Assembly: GCA_963576475.1 (NCBI GenBank)
Contig: OY754981.1
Location: 30,976,132 to 31,040,131 of the forward strand
DNA: 64,000 nucleotides
DNA from: Molanna angustata
Lineage: Eukaryota > Arthropoda > Insecta > Trichoptera > Molannidae
Reading direction: 5' to 3'
Shown: piece by piece, positions 1-10,579 of the stretch
Layout of the letters: every line of letters begins with the position of its first letter
Numbering within the stretch: the first letter of the stretch is position 1
The notes under the pieces: generated by a model
What the model was told of the DNA's origin: nothing
The model's database searches: none
What the model saw: only the letters and a program-made list of their open reading frames with translations
Position numbers and translations under genes: made by a program

Positions 1-700
1 ACGGATGGTGTAAATCTTCCTTAACTAGAGGATGCTGAGCATGGGTGACAATGCATTCAACGTTACTCAGTATGAGATCTAGGATACGATTATTAGCATT
101 CAATATACCGTTAAATTGATTCAGCTCAGCATACGATGTAGTATCGAGAAAAGATGAATAATTTTGAGGAATGTCAACTGGTAAATAGTAGTTATTATTC
201 AAGTGCTTCGTCCATCTAATATTAGGAATATTGAAGTCCCCCATTACAAATAATGCGTCATCAGGGTGACGATCACGAACAACAGCCAACAAGTTAAGAA
301 AAGAGTTTAGAGCGACGTCGTAGTCTCGACCCTGAGGTAAATAGACACAAGCAACATGGATGATGCGATTAGATGTAATATAAGAGGAAGGAATAGTTAT
401 CAAAATGCATTCAGCATCACAGACAAGGTCGTCCCTGGCATAAGCTTGCAGCTCTTTATGAGCAATTATCATTACGCCTCCTCCACGAGGATGCACTTGG
501 GAGGGAAGGGCCGATCGCCTGTCTCTTCTATATATATTGTAAATGTCAGTGGATGCTAATTCTGTGTCAAAAATACTATCGGTTAACCATGTCTCAGTTA
601 TGCCAAATAAATAGTGTTCATCATTTAGTAACACATTACTACTAAATATATTTGTTTTGGTGCGTAGACCTCTACAATTTTGATACAGTATAGAAATCAT
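1..700 (-). CDS. Endonuclease domain of non-LTR retrotransposon ORF2 (partial)
   Basis: An open frame of 233 codons runs from ATG at 700 to the window edge without a stop; it has an in-frame TGA just upstream of the ATG. It reads as an apurinic-type endonuclease/exonuclease/phosphatase domain, the enzyme that nicks target DNA for target-primed reverse transcription. Visible signatures in order are QNCRGLRTK near the start, GITETWL, RGGGVMI, CVYLPQG, the catalytic VMGDFN, and LDLILSN near the edge. Reverse transcriptase would follow off-window. The QNCRGLR start is common in insect CR1/Jockey-group elements; the exact clade is not decided. No breaks are seen, so this may be a young copy. Confidence 0.85.
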   Translation of the reverse strand, partial: MISILYQNCRGLRTKTNIFSSNVLLNDEHYLFGITETWLTDSIFDTELASTDIYNIYRRDRRSALPSQVHPRGGGVMIIAHKELQAYARDDLVCDAECILITIPSSYITSNRIIHVACVYLPQGRDYDVALNSFLNLLAVVRDRHPDDALFVMGDFNIPNIRWTKHLNNNYYLPVDIPQNYSSFLDTTSYAELNQFNGILNANNRILDLILSNVECIVTHAQHPLVKEDLHHP

Positions 701-798
701 GAATCAAAATGAAATAATGAATATGTAAAATAAGTGTAGCGAAAACGTACATGAAGCAAAATATAAAAAAATGACAAGATGCAAGTTGAGATTGAAAC
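1..798 (-). mobile_element. Non-LTR retrotransposon, 5' end (runs off the window)
   Basis: The minus strand carries the 5' end of a non-LTR element: about 100 bp of leader (701-798) and then a long open frame that continues past base 1. Host histone sequence resumes at about 799 (TATCGCTCGGC), which in the other units lies inside the H2A/H2B promoter. The insertion therefore separates this H2B from its divergent H2A partner. The element's last bases, 771-798, resemble the H2B leader at 812-838, which looks like an imperfect duplication. The 3' end and any target duplication there are outside the window. Confidence 0.8.
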
Positions 799-898
799 TA
801 TCGCTCGGCAAAGTGACAAAATGCAAGTGAATTGAAATTTTGAAGCAATATCTAAAACAGATTCGCACGCACCCAGACTATACTCTCAAGCAAGCAAG
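799..898 (+). promoter_or_regulatory. H2B leader remnant, unit A
   Basis: Only about 100 bp of the usual 284-bp H2A/H2B intergenic region remains upstream of this H2B; the rest is displaced by the retroelement to the left. No TATA box is visible here or in the intact region of other units, so whether this stretch can start transcription is unknown. Confidence 0.6.
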
Positions 899-1273
899 AT
901 GCCGCCAAAGACGAGTGGTAAAGCCGCCAAGAAGTCAGGCAAGGCTCAGAAGAACATCTCCAAGGGGGACAAGAAGAAGTCGAAGCGCAGGAGGAAGGAG
1001 AGCTACGCAATCTACATCTACAAGGTGTTGAAGCAGGTGCACCCCGACACCGGCATCAGCAGTAAGGCGATGAGCATCATGAACAGCTTCGTCAACGACA
1101 TATTCGAACGCATCGCCGCTGAGGCGTCTCGCCTCGCGCACTACAACAAGCGCTCCACCATCACCAGCAGGGAGATTCAGACGGCCGTGAGGCTCCTCCT
1201 CCCCGGCGAGCTCGCCAAGCACGCCGTCAGCGAAGGTACCAAGGCCGTCACCAAGTACACCAGCTCGAAGTAA
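899..1273 (+). CDS. H2B: Histone H2B, unit A
   Basis: The 124-residue protein is a complete replicative H2B. It has a basic N-terminal tail ([12 protein letters not shown]) with a KRRRKES repression-type patch near residue 30, followed by the histone fold with [19 protein letters not shown] and the C-terminal helix ending [10 protein letters not shown]2B pairs with H2A, and two such dimers flank the H3-H4 tetramer in the nucleosome. The first ATG of the family start is used and the gene is intronless. The same protein is encoded by the other three copies in the window. Its upstream region is shortened by a retroelement insertion, so expression of this copy is uncertain. Confidence 0.98.
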   Translation: MPPKTSGKAAKKSGKAQKNISKGDKKKSKRRRKESYAIYIYKVLKQVHPDTGISSKAMSIMNSFVNDIFERIAAEASRLAHYNKRSTITSREIQTAVRLLLPGELAKHAVSEGTKAVTKYTSSK

Positions 1274-1379
1274 ACATAGGCGGCTCAATAATATGTATGT
1301 CGACCACCATCATGATCTGATCATCACCACTACCACGACGACGACGAGTCATCACTCGCTCGCACCACATATCTCCAAA

Positions 1380-1395
1380 GGCCCTTTTCAGGGCC
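1380..1395 (+). terminator. Histone mRNA 3' hairpin of H2B, unit A
   Basis: GGCCCTTTTCAGGGCC forms the 6-bp stem and 4-nt loop bound by stem-loop binding protein; it lies 107 nt past the stop codon. It directs 3' cleavage without polyadenylation. Confidence 0.95.
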
Positions 1396-2175
1396 AACAC
1401 ATTGATTCTGAAAGTGTATCTCCTTTTCGATTGCATACTAAACATGGAACATTTTTTTTTTTTTGTTCTGCTGCTAGTCTGAGTCCGGCATGGGGGATGA
1501 TCCTACTGATTCGATGTGTAGGTATATTACAAAGAGTAGATTCCGCGAAAACGATAATTTTCCCGGGGTCAAAGCAGCTTTCACAAACGAAATTCGACTC
1601 CCGTTGAAGGCGACGCAGTTTGTAAAATTGTATTTTCAGTCTGGACGATCTGTGAGAAGATTAATATAGGTGTGTACCTATCGTGTCAACTTGTTATTGG
1701 GTTCTTGTTAATTTATTTATTTATTTATTATATCACAATACAGCATATTCATGTTAGGTGATCAACAACGCCCCACTAGGCATTACCTGTTCTGGGGCTG
1801 TTGTTGGAGATATAATTTAATGGCTATTTATAAAACAATGTTTGATATATTATGCAGTACATGTTTGTTGTCCGGGAAACAAAATAAAATATATGAGTGT
1901 AAGCAATATGTTGCTAATTAAAAAAAAAAAAAAAAAAATGCCTAAACAAGATCCATAACCAGAGAAAAAAAAAGTATTAACATGTAAAAAAAATAAAAAT
2001 AACGACAAACACATGCCAAACAGTAACAAAAAATGAAGATGGAGGAGGAACTGTAGGAATAGAAGAGGAATTGAGAGTGAGAGGTAGAAATGAAGGATTA
2101 CCTTAATAAAAGATTTATATCTTTTAGGGTAAGGTTTTTTTTTTGTCTCGACAGAGACGAAGTTGGAATATATAT
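1396..2175. other. H2B-H1 spacer, first part, unit A
   Basis: AT-rich spacer with poly(A) and poly(T) runs and no gene that I can recognise. Its right end is the AT-repeat site used by the LTR insertion. Confidence 0.7.
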
Positions 2176-3310
2176 TGATGCGTCCGGATTTGCAGTGACC
2201 AAAAGTCGAGCCTGCTTACGCTACGGTCGCTTCTCAATTCGGTACCGACCGTCGCCGTACCACGTGACCGAGCCGGACAAGCCAGACAGCCAATGAGAAC
2301 GCGAGGCAGACAGCCAATGAGAACCCGCCGGCGATCGTCTTGTACCGGCTCGGCGACGGACCGGTGGTCCGGTTAAGAAGAGGCCGTTTTCCGCTCCGTT
2401 AGCAGTTAGCAGTTAGCAGTCAGCAGTCGTCGGGAATCGTCATTCGAAGCAGAATCAACACATTCGCCGCCAGAGAAGAACCAGTCTACACCCACAAGAG
2501 GAATACGAACGCTGGCCGCGGCCACTGGCCGCGGCCCGGTGTGCTTTATATCTCGGCCACCTCGTTCACGTTCGCCCTCTCCACTACTGAGGACCCTGGT
2601 GCAGGATGGCACATGTCTCGACCAGCTGACACGGAAGATTCCAGGACTCACCGGTTGCACCAAGGGCGGTGCACGCTCCGGAGCCCTGGACCTGCTGCTG
2701 GCCGAGCCTAACCTCCGGCCTTGGCCTCCCTCCTCCGTCATCATCCACGCCAGGTTGACCGTCGCCTGGGACTGAGACGGATGTCTAGTCCCAGCCTCAT
2801 CATCAACGTCGGACCGTCCACTGCAGACGAGTGGGACGAACCCCAGAGGCACCAGACCTGCGAACCGTGGCCTGCCCGCTAGACGCCTGCCGCCGCCGCC
2901 GCCGCCTGCTGCCGCCGCCGCCGCCGCCTGCTGCCGCCGCCGCCGCCCGCCGCCGCCTCTAGCCTGGCCGCCACCACCGCTTCGCCGTCTGGCCTGGGCC
3001 GTCACCGCTGTCTCAAGCGTGTGGGACACGCCATCATCATCATCCGACCCATCGCACCGTTTGCGACGTCCCTGGCCAGCATGATGGACATGCAGTAGTG
3101 TTAAGTGGCTTTAGTGTATTACTTTGACCTTTCTCATATGTTTATTTGTTGTGCTCAATATGTTTATTTTATGTTTCTTGTCTGCTTCTTCTTCAAATTA
3201 ATAAATTGCGACACGTCAACATTCACTGGTGTTTCACTGCTCTGCCCCTTTGGTTGTAGGGAACGGCTATGGCCTCATATTACGCCTTGCCCTCATTTCC
3301 CCGCATATCA
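2176..3310 (+). repeat. 5' LTR (1135 bp) of the short LTR element, unit A
   Basis: TG...CA-bounded LTR. The upstream part holds CTTACGCTACGGTCGCTTCT at 2215, an E-box in GTACCACGTGAC at about 2258, and two GACAGCCAATGAGAAC CCAAT boxes near 2284-2318. A GCC-rich triplet run lies near 2885-2960 and AATAAA at 3200-3205. Confidence 0.92.
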
Positions 3311-3312
3311 AT

Positions 3313-3330
3313 TGGCGGCCCAGCAGTGGG
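3313..3330 (+). other. Primer binding site of the short LTR element
   Basis: TGGCGGCCCAGCAGTGGG begins 2 nt after the 5' LTR, the position and TGG start expected for a tRNA 3'-end complement. The same sequence occurs at 10484 in the large element. I did not identify the tRNA. Confidence 0.75.
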
Positions 3331-3385
3331 ACTCTTTTTAGAGAAAAGAACAGCGACCCTGAGAGACCCAGAGTAGTGAGCACCA

Positions 3386-3603
3386 GTGACAAGTACCTCG
3401 CCGAGAAGACCGCCGCACCGGGATGAAGACCACTGCTCCGAAGACAGCGATCGCCTCGTCTATTCCCCGGCATGCCGCCCAGATGTCTTTGGCTTCAGAG
3501 GAACACCGTTTCTGGATTCGGGACAAGATCCAGTGGCGCCTAACAACCACTTCTTCAGGATAATTCGCACCGCTCGGCTTTTGGTCAAGAAAGCGGGGGG
3601 GAT
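3386..3603 (+). pseudogene. Gag N-terminal relic inside the short LTR element
   Basis: A frame through this stretch contains PFLDSGQDPVAP, matching PFLDSATENPVAP near the gag N-terminus of the large element at 10580. No downstream gag domain follows; the frame runs straight into the purine tract and 3' LTR. An ATG at 3423 opens a different 46-codon frame. I read this as the leftover edge of a deleted gag-pol region rather than a working gene. Confidence 0.65.
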
Positions 3604-4738
3604 TGATGCGTCCGGATTTGCAGTGACCAAAAGTCGAGCCTGCTTACGCTACGGTCGCTTCTCAATTCGGTACCGACCGTCGCCGTACCACGTGACCGAG
3701 CCGGACAAGCCAGACAGCCAATGAGAACGCGAGGCAGACAGCCAATGAGAACCCGCCGGCGATCGTCTTGTACCGGCTCGGCGACGGACCGGTGGTCCGG
3801 TTAAGAAGAGGCCGTTTTCCGCTCCGTTAGCAGTTAGCAGTTAGCAGTCAGCAGTCGTCGGGAATCGTCATTCGAAGCAGAATCAACACATTCGCCGCCA
3901 GAGAAGAACCAGTCTACACCCACAAGAGGAATACGAACGCTGGCCGCGGCCACTGGCCGCGGCCCGGTGTGCTTTATATCTCGGCCACCTCGTTCACGTT
4001 CGCCCTCTCCACTACTGAGGACCCTGGTGCAGGATGGCACATGTCTCGACCAGCTGACACGGAAGATTCCAGGACTCACCGGTTGCACCAAGGGCGGTGC
4101 ACGCTCCGGAGCCCTGGACCTGCTGCTGGCCGAGCCTAACCTCCGGCCTTGGCCTCCCTCCTCCGTCATCATCCACGCCAGGTTGACCGTCGCCTGGGAC
4201 TGAGACGGATGTCTAGTCCCAGCCTCATCATCAACGTCGGACCGTCCACTGCAGACGAGTGGGACGAACCCCAGAGGCACCAGACCTGCGAACCGTGGCC
4301 TGCCCGCTAGACGCCTGCCGCCGCCGCCGCCGCCTGCTGCCGCCGCCGCCGCCGCCTGCTGCCGCCGCCGCCGCCCGCCGCCGCCTCTAGCCTGGCCGCC
4401 ACCACCGCTTCGCCGTCTGGCCTGGGCCGTCACCGCTGTCTCAAGCGTGTGGGACACGCCATCATCATCATCCGACCCATCGCACCGTTTGCGACGTCCC
4501 TGGCCAGCATGATGGACATGCAGTAGTGTTAAGTGGCTTTAGTGTATTACTTTGACCTTTCTCATATGTTTATTTGTTGTGCTCAATATGTTTATTTTAT
4601 GTTTCTTGTCTGCTTCTTCTTCAAATTAATAAATTGCGACACGTCAACATTCACTGGTGTTTCACTGCTCTGCCCCTTTGGTTGTAGGGAACGGCTATGG
4701 CCTCATATTACGCCTTGCCCTCATTTCCCCGCATATCA
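3604..4738 (+). repeat. 3' LTR (1135 bp) of the short LTR element, unit A
   Basis: Same length as the 5' LTR, and it encodes the same set of frames, so the pair is essentially undiverged. Confidence 0.92.
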
Positions 4739-5640
4739 ATATATATATTATTTAAATGTGATCTCCACTGTAGCTGTCGACAGTAAATCAAATGAAATAA
4801 AAATAATATACTTACCTATTTATAAGAGAACCGCGAAATCAGGCACCTAATCAGGGCTTTCGACCTGCCACCGGCTGGTTTGCGTGATCGCTTGCACAAC
4901 GTTCACCAATTGTGCATTTTTATCGACTTCCCTTATCAAAATGTGTATAGTTACTCACCCACCCCAATAGCGATGATAAGCTCCCCGGGTCCTGCACTTT
5001 TTACTTTATTGCGTACCTAGCTCATTACGTTTGTTTGATTGTCTGTCTGATTGATTGAATAATTAATTTATTGATTGCATTTGCAGATGATCCTGTAATT
5101 TTGAAAGGTGATGAATGTTGTTTTATTTATTTTACATACTATTTATTTTTATGTACAGCGAACGCGCATAGGCGGTTTTTCATCTTCATACATACGATCA
5201 CGGCATATCCCACAATGTGGGGAAACCATGTGTGAATTAAATTATAAAAGTAAGAACGACATATGCGTGTATGCCCACACACGTCTCAACTGAAAAGGCA
5301 GTTTACTTAAAAGGCCGCTGTTGGTTTTGTTCATTTGGTACAATGTAGGTACCTACCTATCTAGGTAGACCGTATTCGCGTCGAATAGACAGAGTGCGAT
5401 CTTATGCAGAAAGCAAGCAAGCAAGGAAGCACCACATCCGTGGGTGGGGCATGTGACAATCGTATTATTATAAATTCGATTTCGTCCAGTTTCAATTGCA
5501 TGAATGTGCGATTCGCATTGGTATATTTTTTTTTTCAATATAAAAAAAAAACTTTAAAAGACGACAGCAGGTAATTAAACGCCATCCGGGCTTCTCTTTC
5601 TCGATAAAATGTTGGCAATCAACAACGAAATTAATTATAA

Positions 5641-5714
<74 letters not shown>

Positions 5715-6444
5715 CGCGAATTCGAGTCGGGCTTGCCAGTCAGCAGGCCAGCAGACCATCCAGACACCCAGCCAGCTAAACGAGCGGAGGGGTGAATCGT
5801 GTACATCGGTACAACCGTTTTCATCATAATTTATATATAAATATATACCTTTATTATATGTATTTTTTTTCTAAATATCCACACTCTGTATGTATAATAA
5901 GAAACGAGTAGGTTATCAGATCATACGAATACCGCTCCACCGTGTCCCATCTGCGGTGACGTGACTAACGAGTGAAGTGAAAGATCTATCTGACCACCGA
6001 ATGCTGGTCTAGAACGGCGAGAGAAGGCGAACGATCAGTTTCTAGGGCGCTACTATCTCGGGTCGGTTCGACGACGTCTGCCGTCTGAAGGGACTCCCCG
6101 AACGAGTTCCGCGTCTTCGAAAAGTGGGTCGACGGTCTCTGCCTAGCAGTTGCGACGTCGATCTCCGCTTTCTTCGTTCATTTTTTTGATTTATTCGCAT
6201 TTTTGTCGCACATTACGCCGCGTCGTCTGTCGATTTCCCATTTAAGAAGGCCGCCGCGGAGTTGAAAAGGCGGAGGCGGCCACTGCCGAGCCTCGGAGGG
6301 CAGCAGGAGTCCCCCCTCGATCGCCCCGGAAGGCGCCGCGGGACGTCGACGGGACGGTTTTGGAAATAATCGTCGAAAATGCGGAGGATCCAAACAGAAA
6401 TGAGACCCGATTTCGTTGTTAAAATCGACACGCGAGTCAAGCGC
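4739..6444. other. H2B-H1 spacer, second part, unit A
   Basis: No recognisable gene. It contains a CA microsatellite (5643-5713), homopolymer runs, and a GC-rich stretch from about 6000 that leads into the H1 promoter. The short open frames here show no coding character. Confidence 0.7.
5643..5713 (+). repeat. CA microsatellite, unit A
   Basis: About 35 AC units. The same locus has about 37 units in B (26259-26333) and 33 in C (50340-50406); it is lost in D. Confidence 0.97.
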
Positions 6445-6500
6445 GCTCACGCTACGGTCGCCTCCGTTATCCGATCCCCAATTGCGGCTATGTATAAATA
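6445..6500 (+). promoter_or_regulatory. H1 promoter, unit A
   Basis: A TATA box (TATAAATA, 6493-6500) lies 83 bp upstream of the H1 ATG. About 28 bp further upstream is CTCACGCTACGGTCGCCTCC (6446-6465), which recurs with two mismatches in the LTR of the large element (8876-8895) and with four in the short one (2215-2234). Confidence 0.8.
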
Positions 6501-6582
6501 TTATAACGCGACGCACGCCCGTGTACTATTATAACTTACTTACCTAACTATTTATCGATTTTGATAAAACAAATACAAGACA

Positions 6583-7266
6583 ATGGCAGACCAAGCAGCT
6601 ACAGCAGCGGTGGCATCTCCGGTACCCACTACACCGGCAAAGAAGGTGAAGGCCTCCAGTTCGGCGGCGGCGAAGAAACCGAAGGCGAAACCGTCCCACC
6701 CGAAGACGTCGGAGATGGTCAATTCGGCTATCAAGGACCTGAAGGAGCGCGGAGGTTCGTCTCTGCAGGCGATCAAGAAGTACATTTCAGCCAACTACAA
6801 GGTGGACGCCGACAAGCTGGCGCCTTTCATCAAGAAGTACCTCAAGGGCGCTGTCGAGTCGGGCGCTTTAGTGCAGACGAAGGGCAAGGGCGCGTCCGGC
6901 TCGTTCAAGCTGGAGGCCAAGGCCAAGGCGTCTTCCGGCGGCGCCGCCAAGAAGCCGGCTGCCGCCAAGAAGCGAGCGGCACCCAAGAAGGCAGAGAAGA
7001 CCGCAAAGGCGCCCAAGAGTCCCGCCGCAAAGGCTAAGAAGGCCGCCGCCAAGCCCGCGGCTGCCAAGAAAGCCGCGGCTAAGCCCAAGAAAGCGGCCGC
7101 CTCAGCACCGAAGGCCAAGCCCGCCGCCAAGGCCCCCAAGAGTCCGACGAAGGCGAAGAAGAGCGCCAAACCGCCGACCAAGAAGCCCAAGGCGCCGAAG
7201 CCCAAGAAAGCCGCCGCAGCGCCGAAGGGCAAGCCCGCAGCGAAGAAGGCCCCCGCCAAGAAGTGA
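6583..7266 (+). CDS. H1: Linker histone H1, unit A
   Basis: The protein has 227 residues in the usual three parts. A short N-terminal tail rich in A, P and K (1-37) is followed by the winged-helix globular domain (about 38-111) with [19 protein letters not shown] and [12 protein letters not shown]. The long Lys/Ala/Pro C-terminal tail (112-227) contains S146-P and an S187-P-T-K190 site of the type phosphorylated by cyclin-dependent kinases. H1 binds nucleosome dyad and linker DNA and compacts chromatin. All four H1 copies in the window encode the same protein. The ATG chosen follows the TATA box by the expected distance and gives the normal MADQ start. Confidence 0.98.
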   Translation: MADQAATAAVASPVPTTPAKKVKASSSAAAKKPKAKPSHPKTSEMVNSAIKDLKERGGSSLQAIKKYISANYKVDADKLAPFIKKYLKGAVESGALVQTKGKGASGSFKLEAKAKASSGGAAKKPAAAKKRAAPKKAEKTAKAPKSPAAKAKKAAAKPAAAKKAAAKPKKAAASAPKAKPAAKAPKSPTKAKKSAKPPTKKPKAPKPKKAAAAPKGKPAAKKAPAKK

Positions 7267-7441
7267 AGTGTTCGATAGACGTGCTTCTCTCCTCCGGCTC
7301 GCCTCGCCTCGCCTTCCTTTCCAGGCCGAGCGTGTGTGTCCTCCGGCCCGGTCGGCCTACTTACTTACATACCTACCTACTTACTACACGGGAGAGGGAC
7401 GAGAGAGAGACCAACAGACGACGACGATGAAATTAACAAAA

Positions 7442-7457
7442 AGCCCTTTTCAGGGCT
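7442..7457 (+). terminator. Histone mRNA 3' hairpin of H1, unit A
   Basis: AGCCCTTTTCAGGGCT. The outer pair is A-T instead of the G-C seen in the four core-histone hairpins, so pairing is kept by a double change. Confidence 0.94.
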
Positions 7458-8453
7458 GCCATTCACGTTCAGTGTCTCTCTTACGTTTTGCGCAATCTAT
7501 GCACGCACGTTGTTTGTAGATGATTGATTACCTACATATTATATTATTTATCGTTAATACACACAAACATTTTTACACATTTAGGCTTTATTTAATCAAT
7601 CTATTTAGGGAAATAGTCAACAAACAGTTCATTCAGCAGTCCGTCAAGATAAATCCCATTTATGGAAACTTTGCTGGTTTATTTGATTATTATTTTGTAC
7701 CATTACAATTTATTAATAAAACTGTATGTTTTATCGATAAATAAAGATAATTATTTCTCATGCTAATATTGCTTCTCTGGGCTGGAAACACTGACGGTCA
7801 GTCGAAAGAAATTGCCATACGGCAATAACGATTGTTATTATTATGTATGACTTGTGTATCACTATCATAATCATCATCGTATTTTATACCTTGTTGTATT
7901 AATTTATCATTTGTGTGTAAATTTACGTTCCTTTTGTCCTGTAATGTGTAATTTTGTGACTTTTTTTTTTTGCCTGCAAAATTAATAAATCACACTATGA
8001 TACGACCAAGTAAAAACATCTCTCTATGAGGGTGATGTAGGTACCTATCTCAACATTTTTTTTTCTTTTGTTATTTGTGTTTGTTTTTCTGAAATAATAT
8101 AGGTAAACAAATAATTTATCTATTTATTTATTTTGGATACAAAACAGCGACAATAAAATAATATACAAAGCAATAAAATTAAACGTGCACCAATACAACT
8201 ATTCACAGTTGAAACAATACGAACGATCAATTTGTCAACAACCTCAGGTAGGTTAGGTACAAAATCAAAGGACGAAAATTAAATTAAATCATACCAATGA
8301 AACTCCTCACTTACCTACCTACCTACCTACCCGGAGATAATGAATACATTTAAAAAGGCGCGTCTGAAAAGATTCAATTACAAGGGGCATCGACTGTCGA
8401 CTATCGCGTGTATTTATGTACTTCGAAATTGAGATACGCAAGAAACGTTTTGT
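7458..8453. other. H1-H4 spacer, unit A
   Basis: Very AT-rich spacer between the convergent H1 and H4 hairpins; nothing coding is recognised. It has short TACC repeats near 8313-8331 and a 7-bp duplication near 8390 that is absent from unit B. Confidence 0.7.
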
Positions 8454-8469
8454 GGCCCTGAAAAGGGCC
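8454..8469 (-). terminator. Histone mRNA 3' hairpin of the broken H4, unit A
   Basis: GGCCCTGAAAAGGGCC on the plus strand is the hairpin for the minus-strand H4. It survives although the gene is split. Confidence 0.93.
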
Positions 8470-8524
8470 TTTTTATTTGCCGTCGCTTGCTGCTGCTTGT
8501 TGTTGTTGTCGTCGTTATTATTTA

Positions 8525-9080
<556 letters not shown>

Positions 9081-9363
9081 TGGGTCGACCGCGCTAACCG
9101 AGATCAGATCGCCACTCTACAAGCTACGAGCAAGACCTCCGCCAGACCACTTCAGTCGGGAAGACTCCAGCCGCAACAGTGTTGAACGGACCTGGCCCTG
9201 CCTGTCGTGTCGGATCGACGAAGAAGCGACTTCCACCCCGACGTGGCCGTCGAGTCTAAACACTTCGATATCTCTCGAGCACTCCGACCTCGCACCAGCC
9301 TGGACCTGCGCCCAGCGGCCAGCCCCAGTCACTGCTTCTGCCACTGCACCGCCTTCCCGGACT

Positions 9364-10168
9364 GCGCCCCTGGACTGCGGCACTGGTCTGCGCCCCTGGA
9401 CTGCGACACTGGTCTGCGCCCCTGGTCTGCACCACTGGTTTGCACCCCTGCCACTGCGCCCCTGGACTGCGCCCCTGGCCTGCGCCCCTGGTCTGCGCCC
9501 CTGGTCTGCGCCCCTGGTCTGCACCACTGGTCTGCACCCCTGCCACTGCGCCCCTGGACTGCGCCCCTGGCCTGCGCCCCTGGTCTGCACCACTGGTCTG
9601 CACCACCTGCCACTGCGCCCCTGGTTTGCGCACCTGCTCTACGCCCCTGGTCACCAGCCTGAGTCACGCCCTGCAACCAGCCCCAGCCGCTGCCACTGCG
9701 CCCCTGCTCCGCGCTCCTGGTTTGCGCACCTGCTCTGCGTCCCTGGTTTGCGCACCTGCTGCTCTACGCCCCTGGTCACCAGCCTGAGCCACGCCCTGCA
9801 ACCAGCCCCAGCCGCTGCCACTGCGCCCCTGCTCCGCGCCCCTGGTTTGCGCACCAGCTCTGCGCCCCTGGTTTGCGCACCAGCTCTGCGCCCCTGGTTT
9901 GCGCACATGCTCTGCGCCCCTGGTTTGTGCACCTGCTCTGCACCCCTGGTTTGCGCACCTGCTCTGCGCCCCTGGTTTGCGCACCTGCTCTGCGCCCCTG
10001 GTTTGCGCACCTGCTCTGCGCCCCTGGTTTGCGCACCTGCTCTGCGCCCCTGGTTTGCGCACCTGCTCTGCGCCCCCGGTTTGCGCACCTGCTCTGCACC
10101 CCTGCTTTGCGCACCTGCTCTGTGCCCCTGCTTAGCGCACCTGCTCTGCGCCCCGGGTCTGCGCACCT
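9364..10168 (+). repeat. 13/26-bp minisatellite in the 5' LTR
   Basis: Tandem variants of TGCGCCCCTGGTC (13 bp) in the first half evolve into a 26-bp dimer containing TGCGCCCCTGGTTTGCGCAC in the second half. Open frames across it on both strands are a by-product of the repeat. Confidence 0.92.
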
Positions 10169-10483
10169 GATCTGTGTGGTTAGTGTTTGTGATAGGACAC
10201 ATCTGGTGATCGTGATAGGACACGCTAGTGTTTGTGATAGGACACATCTTGTGATTATAATAGAACATACTTGTGCTTGTGATAGGACGCTATTTATTTT
10301 GTTGTGAATTTGGACATTAAGGGATTCTCCTGCCATTGTTGACTATTGTGTGTATTTTGTGTATTGTTCTGTGTCTCACAATAAACATTATTGACAATTA
10401 TACCGGCTTTTCACTGCTCTGTTCCTCCTTTTGACCCCGAGTGTGTGGTTAATCTCCAAACCATACATCTCGGGCGTATCGAT

Positions 10484-10501
10484 TGGCGGCCCAGCAGTGG
10501 G
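10484..10501 (+). other. Primer binding site of the large LTR element
   Basis: TGGCGGCCCAGCAGTGGG, 2 nt inside the 5' LTR, identical to the site in the short element. Confidence 0.78.
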
Positions 10502-10579
10502 ACTCTAAATAAGAGCCAAGGACTCACGACCCCTGAGACAATAGTGAAAAGTGACAGAAAAACAGTGTGAATAGTGAAA

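Larger units (their letters stand above)
2176..4738 (+). mobile_element. Short non-autonomous LTR retrotransposon, unit A
   Basis: Two 1135-bp direct repeats beginning TGATGCGTCC and ending GCATATCA flank only 293 bp of internal DNA. The internal part starts with AT then a TGG-type primer binding site and ends with a purine tract (AAGAAAGCGGGGGGGA). A 4-bp ATAT duplication (2172-2175 and 4739-4742) flanks the element; units C and D show the empty AT-repeat site. No gag, protease, reverse transcriptase or integrase remains, so it must be mobilised in trans. All reading frames checked in the two LTRs are identical, implying a recent insertion. The primer site, purine tract and a short gag N-terminal relic tie it to the 6.85-kb element at 8802-15651. 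Confidence 0.93.

Noticed and set aside
935..1288. Antisense frames over the histone genes (also over H1, H3 and H4)
   Set aside because: They mirror GC-rich histone codons, recur wherever the gene is copied and have no start context or homology.
2406..3029. 207-codon minus-strand frame in the short LTR, rich in Arg, Gly and Ala
   Set aside because: It is produced by the GCC triplet run and GC-rich LTR sequence, reads against the element and has no recognisable domain.
5108..5293. 61-codon frame in the H2B-H1 spacer
   Set aside because: Conserved between units only because the whole spacer is homogenised; no family resemblance or codon pattern.
5492..5827. Cys/Val-rich protein over the CA microsatellite
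   Set aside because: The frame is the dinucleotide repeat itself and changes with repeat length between units.
8313..8331. Telomeric repeat (TTAGG-like) in the TACC runs
   Set aside because: The repeat is CTAC/TACC, four bases long, not the five-base insect telomere unit.
9364..10168. CRISPR-like array
   Set aside because: The units are contiguous variants without unique spacers, inside an LTR of an animal retrotransposon.
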